Of a stretch of DNA of 64,000 nt, positions 56,653 through 64,000 are shown one piece after another. The notes under the pieces were generated by a model. That model saw only the letters and a program-made list of their open reading frames with translations, made no database searches and was not told where the DNA came from. The stretch is from NCBI GenBank assembly GCA_947492575.1, contig CANLNK010000001.1, positions 1-64,000 on the forward strand. Reading direction: 5' to 3'. Both the position numbers and the translations under genes were made by a program. The DNA comes from an uncultured Thalassotalea sp. GTDB lineage: Bacteria > Pseudomonadota > Gammaproteobacteria > Enterobacterales > Alteromonadaceae. Numbering within the stretch: position 1 is the first letter of the stretch; every line of letters begins with the position of its first letter.

Positions 56653-57618
56653 TTAATGCAACCCCTGTGCAAAAGTGATGAACGCTTCCTGTTGTTCCGG
56701 TGATATTTTTCTAGCAAAACCGCACTTAGCGTTAATCGCTTTGTCGATATCGTCGACTGAAAAAAGCTTCAGTGTTTTACTTTGATCTTGAAAGCCCCAA
56801 TCGATGTAGTGCAATCCTTGTTTTAAAGACGATTGCTCATAATCGAATATGATACGTTCAACATAAGGGCTATTGGCAGCGACTGTTTGAATGGCTTTTT
56901 CATCAGGGGCGTGCATTTTCTTGAATTGCCGATTTACCTTAGGGTCTGACAGTTGCTCATGGACATAATGAGCGAGTTCTTTTGTCATTCCCCACCACTG
57001 AGAGCCTTTTACATAATGCGAATAGGTGAAATATGACGTTGCTTCCAATGGCAAACGCGCAATGAACTTGTTGGCCAATAGCATCGCGTAAATTCGCCAA
57101 CGTTGCTGCGTTAAGTAGGCCTCTCCAGGATTTGTTAGCCATGATTGATAATAATGGCGATGAAAAAACTCCGAAAATAGCGTTTTGCTGTTATTTTCAA
57201 GAGGGCTGTTAATCTCTTTGGCGTTCGTCGATTTCGACAATGACGGCGATGCAATGCGCTGCCATTGACCAAAATAACTTTGATTACTGGCTAGTTTTGC
57301 TTTGAGTTGCGCTTTGGGTAATAGGGGAACGTCTGCGCCACTGATCAGAATAAAATAGTCAAATTCACTTGAGGTTATTGCTTTTTTCAACAGCGTAAGA
57401 CTAGCCTCAACTATTTCATACGTACCCCACCTTGTTGGTAGGCGCTCACTTCTTGGTAGGAGTTTAAGTTTATTATTATCGCCAAGCGGTGCTTCATTTC
57501 TTACCCGAGCGTCAAGGTGAACAAACAAGTCGTCACCGTCACTGCAGTAATAATCTGCGAGCTTATCAATATACTCGAGATTATTGTGGGCTAAACAAAG
57601 AAAAGCGATTTTTGTCAT
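56653..57618 (-). CDS. GT14-like (core-2/I-branching type) glycosyltransferase
   Basis: The 321-residue protein has IAFLCLAHNNLEYIDKLADYY, LFVHLDAR, FDYFILISGADVPLLPKAQL and QWWGMTKELAHYVHE, the layout of bacterial beta-1,6-N-acetylglucosaminyltransferase-like (GT14) proteins. It could make a branch in the polysaccharide. The sugar added is not certain. Confidence 0.82.
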   Translation of the reverse strand: MTKIAFLCLAHNNLEYIDKLADYYCSDGDDLFVHLDARVRNEAPLGDNNKLKLLPRSERLPTRWGTYEIVEASLTLLKKAITSSEFDYFILISGADVPLLPKAQLKAKLASNQSYFGQWQRIASPSLSKSTNAKEINSPLENNSKTLFSEFFHRHYYQSWLTNPGEAYLTQQRWRIYAMLLANKFIARLPLEATSYFTYSHYVKGSQWWGMTKELAHYVHEQLSDPKVNRQFKKMHAPDEKAIQTVAANSPYVERIIFDYEQSSLKQGLHYIDWGFQDQSKTLKLFSVDDIDKAINAKCGFARKISPEQQEAFITFAQGLH

Positions 57619-57626
57619 ATGCTTGG

Positions 57627-58730
57627 CTACTGACCGTTGTCTGTATCAGCATTTTCTTTGCTGTTAAACGGTTTTGTTAACGCATCAACTAAAGGTTGAT
57701 AATTGTCTTTGAGCGTCGGAAGCTGAATATTTTCTTCAGGCAGTCGACTTAGTTCACTCACTAATGCCAATACCTCATCGAGGTTGAAGTTTCTCACTAG
57801 CTTTATATGATTTAATGAGGACAGCCAATTCTCATAGGTTTGTTCAATTTTGTGATTACTGTTAAGTAGGACAATACATGGTGTTTTAGTAATGACGGAG
57901 AAAATCATGCCATGGAGCCTGTCAGTAATGACTAATTTAGAGTCACGAAATTGTTGCCAAATATTCTCTAGTTCATCAATACGCTGTTGCCACGAAAGCT
58001 GACTAACACCGATATGGGTATCAGTAATTTTCATTTGGTAATGTGATTGTAAGTTTAGACTCGAAAACAAGTTGCTCTTGTCAACCGCTGTCAAAATTGA
58101 TTCATCGTCATCACGAATACACGTGGTAATAAATTCACGTTTGTTAGCATCGTCTTTAGGCTGGCTCTGATCGAGTGAAAGCACAATGTCAGGACAAAGT
58201 TTGGCTTGATTATTAGTGAGCTCTTGTAGGGCTCTGTACGAGATTTTTTCTCGAGCAAACAACGTAAAATCTTGGTGTTGATTATAATGTGCAAAGGATT
58301 CACTTTGTGATTTAAGGCCTTTGGCGTCATCGCTAAAGTCTATTGTTTGCGGAAACGAGATAATTCGGTTATCCGGAAAGTGCTGCAACCAAATAAGCCT
58401 AAAGTTTTCGATATCTTGGTATTTGTTGGTTAAGTTGCCGCCGCCTACTAAGGTGATGATATCATTTGGTTTAATATGTTTTTTTATCAGGCGTATATTT
58501 TGGTGAGTGCCACTTATTGGTACATCGATGATTTCTGCATCGGGGAAAGTTACTTGCAGGAACTGATATTGAGCATAGCTGATAGCAACATCACCTAAAT
58601 TGCCGTAATCGGCGGCGAGGCCGATAAATACTTTTTGCTTTGATGTTTCCAAATCGCCATTAATGTTGGTTGCAACAAAATGGCTTTTAACTTTCTGTTT
58701 TACTTTCAGCGGTACGATTTGTTGAAGCAT
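57627..58730 (-). CDS. Polysaccharide pyruvyl transferase family protein
   Basis: The 367-residue protein has the pattern IGLAADYGNLGDVAISYAQY at its start, ITLVGGGNLTNKYQD, and a later DRLHGMIFSVITKTPCI, the family hallmarks of polysaccharide pyruvyl transferases. They place a ketal-linked pyruvate from PEP on a sugar. A pyruvylated, acidic repeat unit is suggested; some family members have other roles. Confidence 0.85.
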   Translation of the reverse strand: MLQQIVPLKVKQKVKSHFVATNINGDLETSKQKVFIGLAADYGNLGDVAISYAQYQFLQVTFPDAEIIDVPISGTHQNIRLIKKHIKPNDIITLVGGGNLTNKYQDIENFRLIWLQHFPDNRIISFPQTIDFSDDAKGLKSQSESFAHYNQHQDFTLFAREKISYRALQELTNNQAKLCPDIVLSLDQSQPKDDANKREFITTCIRDDDESILTAVDKSNLFSSLNLQSHYQMKITDTHIGVSQLSWQQRIDELENIWQQFRDSKLVITDRLHGMIFSVITKTPCIVLLNSNHKIEQTYENWLSSLNHIKLVRNFNLDEVLALVSELSRLPEENIQLPTLKDNYQPLVDALTKPFNSKENADTDNGQ

Positions 58731-58768
58731 AATCTTTATTTATTCAATAGTTTTAACGGTTACGGTTA

Positions 58769-60148
58769 CTAAGTTCGATTAAGCACATAGTGCTTCAAAG
58801 TTATCATATCCCTGATTTCTGGTAGCATGCGTGGCAGTTTTTCGCCTAATGCCCAGTGGTACATCGCCAGTGTTATTAATAGCCTAAGCAGGGCAGATGC
58901 AAGCATGGCAATACAAAGCAAATAGAGCGGCGATTGAATAATACTATTTGCTGTTGTGCTATCGAAGATAGCGTTAAAGGAGTCTACTCCTAGCGTCATT
59001 ATTATTAGTGCCGCTAGCAAAGGTATTAGTGAAACAAGCTGGCGAATCAAGACCAATCCGGGTCTGCCTTCAGCGTTAAAGCGTTGCGCTAATAACCAAC
59101 TCATCGAAGAAAAAATACACTCAAAAAGTAAGAAAATAAAAGGAATTACCGCGAGACTATAGCTGTGTCCAAAAATAGCAGGAATAAGCGTTGGAGCCAA
59201 AATTGAAATACAAGCCCCAAGCACAATTAACGGCATAAATAATAGTGAGAACACTTTGTTGGTATGACTGGCAGCGCGCTTTTCTCCTGTGCCCGCAAAA
59301 GCTGCGAACAGGTAGGTTGATATTGTGTCAGGTATGATGCCAACTAAACGCGATAGTCCGTAAGCAACCGCATATATGCCGAAGTCAGTCATCGTGCCGA
59401 CGATAAGGAGCACGATTTTGTCGGCACTTTGAATCAGAACGCCAGTGACTGATGTGCCATAGATGCTGGCGCTGTATCGACGAATACTTGCCAGCGTCAG
59501 CATGGTGTTATTGTTGGCCAACTTGTTCTGCTCATGCGTGTTCGCTGTATGTTTATTTTCAGTTTTGAACAAGGGCTTGGCTAGCAAGAGGCTAGCAACA
59601 GTATAGGCTATTATGCTCGCCACAATTACAGATACGACGCTAACTCCCTGATAGAGAACGATGATAGCTATGACGCTGATATTAATAATGGGGATTGCTA
59701 ATCGCCCTATATTGTAATGGCTAAGCGAAGCATCAATATGGGAACTATTCTGCAAATACAGATGTAGGCTCATAATGAAAGTCAGCAGTGTCCAACATAC
59801 GAGATAGTGTGTGATTTCATTGGGCATAAACCAGTAGAAAGTCGTGGCGCCTAGCACACTACTAGCGACAAGCACTAAGCAAATCGATTTAATAATTAAT
59901 GCTTTTCCAGACGCGATTGCTTCAGAAGAGTATTTGCCTGATGCTTGAAATTTTCGTTTGTGGTAGACGTAACCTTGTGCCAAGCCTAATTGCGATAAGC
60001 CTGCAATGAGTGTGGCAAACATGACCAAAGTTGCGACAATACCACGTGCCTCAGGGCCTAGCATGCGTGCGATAAGCACACTATACAGAAAGCCTAAAAA
60101 TACGGCTGAGAGCGATGTGCCCACTGATTGAAGTACAACTTTTATCAT
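58769..60148 (-). CDS. Wzx-like oligosaccharide flippase
   Basis: The 459-residue, 12-14 helix protein of the polysaccharide transport (MATE-like) family opens with MIKVVLQSVGTSLSAVFLGF and has ARMLGPEARGIVATLVMFAT. It would flip lipid-linked repeats across the inner membrane. The M at 60148 is chosen as start since the family begins just before the first helix; a longer frame begins with GTG at 60211, and neither has a good ribosome binding site. It is the first gene of the minus-strand cluster. Confidence 0.87.
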   Translation of the reverse strand: MIKVVLQSVGTSLSAVFLGFLYSVLIARMLGPEARGIVATLVMFATLIAGLSQLGLAQGYVYHKRKFQASGKYSSEAIASGKALIIKSICLVLVASSVLGATTFYWFMPNEITHYLVCWTLLTFIMSLHLYLQNSSHIDASLSHYNIGRLAIPIINISVIAIIVLYQGVSVVSVIVASIIAYTVASLLLAKPLFKTENKHTANTHEQNKLANNNTMLTLASIRRYSASIYGTSVTGVLIQSADKIVLLIVGTMTDFGIYAVAYGLSRLVGIIPDTISTYLFAAFAGTGEKRAASHTNKVFSLLFMPLIVLGACISILAPTLIPAIFGHSYSLAVIPFIFLLFECIFSSMSWLLAQRFNAEGRPGLVLIRQLVSLIPLLAALIIMTLGVDSFNAIFDSTTANSIIQSPLYLLCIAMLASALLRLLITLAMYHWALGEKLPRMLPEIRDMITLKHYVLNRT

Positions 60149-60426
60149 AATCGAATCGTTAGCGTGTGCTGTCAGTTGGCTAATTTTTATAGCTCTTGTT
60201 GGCTCTTGCACAGCAAGCTTATATTTTTACTACTTTTTATTTCAATTTCGCTAATTTTAGTATCGCCGAATGAATTATCGTTATTCTCTAGTATTAGCAA
60301 TTTTAACATCTACACTTAACTTACCATTAACAATTCAAATTTAATATTCTTAATTCATTTAGATTACGCTCTGCAACGGTTTCTGTGACAAAAGGGCAAA
60401 ATAACAACAATAGTAAGGTGATGACG

Positions 60427-61269
60427 ATGGAAGAAAATTCAGCATTTAGTGTCGACAAAGTAGAACATTATTTTCAAATGATGGGAGAAATGGCGTTAGG
60501 GTTTGGAACTAAATTATTACTCGCTATTATTGTTTGGATTATTGGCGCATGGATCATTCGCCGTATTGTCAATTTAGTTGATTTGGCAATGACCAAGAAG
60601 AAAGTGGAAGTCACGCTGCATCAATTCCTATTGAGCTTTATCAATATTTTGTTCAAAGCCATCTTGATAATTATCTTCGCTTCTATGATTGGTGTTGAAA
60701 CCGCCTCACTCATCGCCATGCTGGGTGCCGCAGGTTTGGCGGTTGGCTTGGCTTTGCAGGGCAGCTTAGCTAATTTCGCTGGCGGTATTCTGATTCTCTT
60801 TTTCAAGCCGTTCAAAGCAGGTGATGTTATTGACGCACAAGGATATGTAGGAACAGTGCAAGAGATTCAAATTTTCAATACCATTTTAAGAACCTTAGAC
60901 AATCAACGGGTGATTATTCCTAACGGGTTGTTATCTAATGGTTGTGTGAAGAATCTATTTATCGAGAAAACGCGCCGTGTTGATATGACATTTGGCATCA
61001 GTTACGGAGACGATGTGCTCGCTGCGAAGGCTGTTTTGCAAGAAGTGATGGATGCTGATGACAGAGTGTTGAAAGAGCCTTGCGTCGACATTTTTGTCTC
61101 TGCGCATGCCGATAGCTCAGTGAACTTTGTTGTGCGTCCATGGGTCGCCTCTGAAAATTATTGGCCGGTATACTTTGACACTCACGAAAGAGTGAAAATA
61201 GCGTTTGATAAAGCAGGCATTACTATTCCATTCCCTCAACGTGATGTACATATTATCGAAGCCAAATAG
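60427..61269 (+). CDS. mscS: Small-conductance mechanosensitive channel MscS-like
   Basis: The 280-residue protein has three membrane helices (about 15-110) and the pore-lining helix with the Gly/Ala pattern GAAGLAVGLALQGSLANFAGG, then ILFFKPFKAGDVIDAQGYVG of the beta domain. It opens under osmotic downshock and lets solutes out. ATG 60427 is chosen since AAGG lies 6-8 bp upstream; an in-frame GTG at 60385 is possible. Single-gene unit with its own terminator. Confidence 0.93.
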   Translation: MEENSAFSVDKVEHYFQMMGEMALGFGTKLLLAIIVWIIGAWIIRRIVNLVDLAMTKKKVEVTLHQFLLSFINILFKAILIIIFASMIGVETASLIAMLGAAGLAVGLALQGSLANFAGGILILFFKPFKAGDVIDAQGYVGTVQEIQIFNTILRTLDNQRVIIPNGLLSNGCVKNLFIEKTRRVDMTFGISYGDDVLAAKAVLQEVMDADDRVLKEPCVDIFVSAHADSSVNFVVRPWVASENYWPVYFDTHERVKIAFDKAGITIPFPQRDVHIIEAK

Positions 61270-61285
61270 CTGAGTTTCCAACGGG

Positions 61286-61316
61286 AAAAAGCGAAGTAAT
61301 TAATACTTCGTTTTTT
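61286..61316 (+). terminator. Terminator after mscS
   Basis: The stem CGAAGTA/TACTTCG with loop ATTAA is flanked by AAAAAG and followed by TTTTTT, some 20 bases beyond the mscS stop. Confidence 0.82.
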
Positions 61317-61473
61317 CCTGCTTAGAACCTTCCAATAAGAATGTAAAGTTTTTATACCACCTAGAACTCGAACTGTTATTATAAATGTAATTAATTCGTA
61401 TTTAGTTTAATTCTTGTGTTAATATGCGCGCCATTGAAATGATCATCTTATTAAATACTTAGGTTTTAGTCTT

Positions 61474-63639
61474 ATGCAATTTAACAAAAGCTTACTAGCA
61501 TTAGCTGTTCTAGCGTTTTCCTCTCAAGCGTTTGCTGACGATAAAGCAAATGACGAAATTGAGCACTTAACTATTTTTGGTTCTGAGCAGGTATTAAATA
61601 ATGTGCCAGGAAGTGCACACCTTGTTTCTCAAGAAGAAATTGAAAAGTTCGATTTCAGTGACATTATGCGTACTTTAACCACAGTACCAGGTGTATATGT
61701 ACTTGAAGAAGACGGTTATGGTTTACGTCCAAATGTAGGTATGCGTGGTACAGGCCAAAACCGTAGTGAAAAAGTCACTATTATGGAAGATAACGTGCTT
61801 GCAGCACCAGCACCTTATGCCGCACCTTCTGCCTATTACTTCCCTACATCTGGTCGAATGCAACAAATTGAAGTGCTTAAAGGTACATCAAGTGCAATGT
61901 ACGGTCCTCGCACTACAGGTGGTGTCGTGAACTTATTATCTCGCCAAATTCCAGATCAGGATTTAGCAGGTGCAATCAAGTTAAGCGCAGGTCAAGACGG
62001 TTTTGCTAAGTTCCATGCATACGCTGGCGGTCAAAGCGATAATGTTGGCAGTGTTGTAGAAATATACCGCTATCAAGCTGATGGCTTTAAAGATATTAAT
62101 CACAGCGATAGAGGAACAGGATTTACCAAAAATGATGTGTTGGCTAAAGTCAAATTTAATAGTGATAGCAATGCTGATTATTACCAAGAGCTTGAGTTCA
62201 AAGTAAAGTATGCAGATGAAAGTTCTGATGAAACTTACATGGGCTTAACTGACGCTGATTATGCACAAAACACTTACTCTCGTTATTCAGCATCTCAATT
62301 AGATAACATGAGCACTGAACACAAACAGTTCCAAGTTAATCACTATATTCAACTATCTAACGATCTAAGTTTAGGGACGAGTGCTTACTACAACGACTTT
62401 AGCCGTAACTGGTATAAGGTCAGCAAAGTTGGTGGTAAGAGCTTAGGAAGTGGCGGTATTGAGTTGGCCGCTGCTTTTGATCAGGGCAATAACGCTGATT
62501 ACTTGGCTGTTGATATTAAAGCGAACAATCGAGCATACCTATCACAAGGTATTCAAACAGTACTAGATGCAGACTTTGGCGATCATCAAGTGAAATTTGG
62601 TGCGCGTTATCATGAAGATGAAATGGATCGCTTCCAATGGGTAGATAAGTATGAGCTTGCTACCAACTATGAAATGACCCTCGCATCAGCGGGTGTTCCA
62701 GGAACAGATTCAAATCGTATTGACAGTGCAAAGGCGCTAGCACTTTACGTTCATGATGAAATAACTTTAGGTGATTTCATTATTAATGCAGGCCTTCGTT
62801 ATGAAGATATGACGATTGAGCGTCATGATTGGGGTAAGTCAGATTCAGCGCGCACAGCTGCACCTTCTCACAAAGAGAATGATGTTGAAGTAATATTACC
62901 TTCAGTTGCATTAACTTATAAAATTAGTGAAGAATTAGTGTTGCTCGCGGGTGTACAAGAAGGCTTTGCACCTCCCGCACCAGGCAATGAAGAGAGTGAT
63001 AACGAAGAAAGCATGAACTATGAATTAGGTGCTCGTTATACTAGCGGCGCGTTTAATGGTGAAGCTATTTACTTCTACTCTGATTACGAGAATATGCATG
63101 GTAACTGTACTGCTAGCCAAGGTTGTGATGATGATAATATTGGTAATCAATACAATGCTGGTGAGGTCGATGTAAATGGCTTAGAAGTTAAAGCTGGCTA
63201 CGCATTTGAATTAAATAATGTGCGTGTTCCAGTTGATTTAACTTACACCTTCACTGAATCAGAATTCAAAAATAGCTTCTCGTCTAATTTAGATACTTGG
63301 GGTGATGTTGTTACTGGTGATGAGCTACCATATGTACCTGAAAATCAATTACAGTTAACGGTAGGTGTTGAAGGTGAACAATGGGGTACAGATTTGCTAG
63401 TTCGTTACTCTGGTGAAATGAGAACAACAGCCGGCCAAGGCTCAATATCATATGCTGAGCAAATTGATAGCCGCACAATAGTTGATATGGCAGCCTACTA
63501 CGATATTGATAGCCAACAGCAAGTTAAGTTAACAATCGATAACTTGTTCGATAAAGAATACATGACGTCAAAAACACATGGTTCAATTATGGTTGGTAAG
63601 CCACAAACAGTATCGTTAGGTTATAGCTACAGTTTCTAA
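61474..63639 (+). CDS. TonB-dependent receptor, FecA-like
   Basis: The 721-residue outer-membrane receptor has a signal peptide (cleaved after AFA), a plug domain (about 38-150: IFGSEQVLNNVPGSAHLVSQEEI, NVGMRGTGQNRSEKV, VLKGTSSAMYGPRTTGGVVNL) and a 22-strand barrel ending YSYSF. The TonB box is probably the segment near DEIEHLTIFG. The closest resemblance I see is to ferric citrate/siderophore receptors of the FecA type, without the N-terminal signalling extension of FecA itself. The true ligand is unknown. No good Fur box was found upstream. Confidence 0.9.
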   Translation: MQFNKSLLALAVLAFSSQAFADDKANDEIEHLTIFGSEQVLNNVPGSAHLVSQEEIEKFDFSDIMRTLTTVPGVYVLEEDGYGLRPNVGMRGTGQNRSEKVTIMEDNVLAAPAPYAAPSAYYFPTSGRMQQIEVLKGTSSAMYGPRTTGGVVNLLSRQIPDQDLAGAIKLSAGQDGFAKFHAYAGGQSDNVGSVVEIYRYQADGFKDINHSDRGTGFTKNDVLAKVKFNSDSNADYYQELEFKVKYADESSDETYMGLTDADYAQNTYSRYSASQLDNMSTEHKQFQVNHYIQLSNDLSLGTSAYYNDFSRNWYKVSKVGGKSLGSGGIELAAAFDQGNNADYLAVDIKANNRAYLSQGIQTVLDADFGDHQVKFGARYHEDEMDRFQWVDKYELATNYEMTLASAGVPGTDSNRIDSAKALALYVHDEITLGDFIINAGLRYEDMTIERHDWGKSDSARTAAPSHKENDVEVILPSVALTYKISEELVLLAGVQEGFAPPAPGNEESDNEESMNYELGARYTSGAFNGEAIYFYSDYENMHGNCTASQGCDDDNIGNQYNAGEVDVNGLEVKAGYAFELNNVRVPVDLTYTFTESEFKNSFSSNLDTWGDVVTGDELPYVPENQLQLTVGVEGEQWGTDLLVRYSGEMRTTAGQGSISYAEQIDSRTIVDMAAYYDIDSQQQVKLTIDNLFDKEYMTSKTHGSIMVGKPQTVSLGYSYSF

Positions 63640-63662
63640 ACTTTAGTTAAAAAATAAGAAAT

Positions 63663-63690
63663 GGCGAGCACAGTGCTCGCCTTTTTTTTA
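63663..63690 (+). terminator. Terminator after the TonB-dependent receptor
   Basis: GGCGAGCAC/GTGCTCGCC forms a nearly perfect palindrome followed by eight T. This is a strong intrinsic terminator. Confidence 0.9.
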
Positions 63691-63783
63691 ACTATATTTT
63701 TCTTCGCTATTTATGATTGTTCGCTTGATTGTTTTGTTAATAGGGCCAATATAAGTCATTCGGCTAATTAAAATACGGACGTT

Positions 63784-64000
63784 ATGAAGCACACTCGATC
63801 TTATCTTTTCCTACTAGGCATGAAAGACTGTGCGCCACTGATTCTTGCGGCAATTCCTTTTGGCGTAATTTATGGCGCCTTGGGACAATCTACAGAACTA
63901 TCGTTTTGGGCTGTACTGGCGATGTCTATTTTTGTTTTTGCAGGCTCTGCACAGTTTATTGCAGTCGGTCTAATTGCAAGTTCTACAAGTTGGCCAATTA
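63784..64000 (+). CDS. AzlC-like branched-chain amino acid permease (partial, 5' end)
   Basis: An ATG at 63784 opens a frame that runs off the window with 72 codons seen. The translation has the AzlC pattern: MKDCAPLILAAIPFGVIYGALG, then a helix ending SIFVFAGSAQFIAVGLIASS. AzlC works with small AzlD in branched-chain amino acid export. The rest of the gene lies beyond the window. Confidence 0.85.
   Translation, partial: MKHTRSYLFLLGMKDCAPLILAAIPFGVIYGALGQSTELSFWAVLAMSIFVFAGSAQFIAVGLIASSTSWPI

Noticed and set aside
60149-60426. JUMPstart/ops element upstream of the polysaccharide cluster
   Set aside because: No GGCGGTAG-type sequence is present on the minus strand there, so RfaH control is not supported by sequence.
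61430-61460. Fur box upstream of the TonB-dependent receptor
   Set aside because: There is a short ATGATCAT palindrome, but the match to the 19-bp Fur consensus is poor.

Overview
The window looks like the chromosome of a marine gammaproteobacterium of the order Alteromonadales, most likely in or near the Colwelliaceae (Thalassotalea/Colwellia type). This rests on the low-to-moderate GC, the MetJ/MetB/MetL and argCBFGH(A) arrangement, the mrcA/pilMNOPQ/aroKB/damX/dam block, a TorF-type porin, a GlyGly-CTERM tail and abundant TonB/Pho-type functions. The genus is an inference. I see no prophage, insertion sequence, CRISPR array or tRNA gene.

Region by region. 1-0.6 kb: the 3' end of a 23S rRNA gene and two 5S rRNA genes, the second diverged, each with its own terminator. 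0.8-5 kb: metJ facing metB-metL, with MetJ boxes and a sigma70-like promoter between them. 5.2-6.7 kb: a protein that looks like a degenerate HD-GYP. 7-14.7 kb: an arginine operon argC-argB-argF-argG-argH(A)-argA, preceded by a possible ArgR box and an 18-codon ORF ending Trp-Arg-Arg-Arg-stop. 15.7-20.6 kb: a minus-strand operon that would make and recycle the compatible solute glucosylglycerate (glycerate kinase, phosphatase, GT81-like synthase, GH13_18-like phosphorylase).

20.8-35.5 kb: PBP1A facing pilMNOPQ, then aroK-aroB-damX-dam, a DUF2970 protein, a TorF-like porin, rpe and trpS. 35.5-47.6 kb, an accessory stretch: a trypsin-like protease/FHA membrane protein pair, an acyl-CoA thioesterase, a secreted cyclophilin with a GlyGly-CTERM tail, a three-gene set (PhoX-like lipoprotein with a collagen-like linker, a two-haem-motif lipoprotein, a membrane protein) behind an 11-bp-phased array of PhoB-type half-sites, a MltA/3D-like protein, a SpoU methyltransferase and an SAH-hydrolase-like protein with a changed active-site position.

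47.8-60.2 kb: a minus-strand surface polysaccharide cluster running from Wzx flippase to a bacillosamine-type initiation set (PglC, PglD, PglE, PglF/WbpM-like), with an EpsG/Wzy-like polymerase, four glycosyltransferases and a pyruvyltransferase. 60.4-64 kb: an MscS channel, a FecA-like TonB-dependent receptor and the start of an AzlC-like permease cut by the window end.

How the genes fit together: methionine and arginine synthesis are local operons with visible control sites. The glucosylglycerate genes form a closed loop from 3-phosphoglycerate and NDP-glucose to the solute and back to 3-phosphoglycerate plus glucose-1-phosphate. The polysaccharide genes appear to cover sugar activation, assembly, flipping and polymerisation, but no export (wza/wzc) genes lie in the window.
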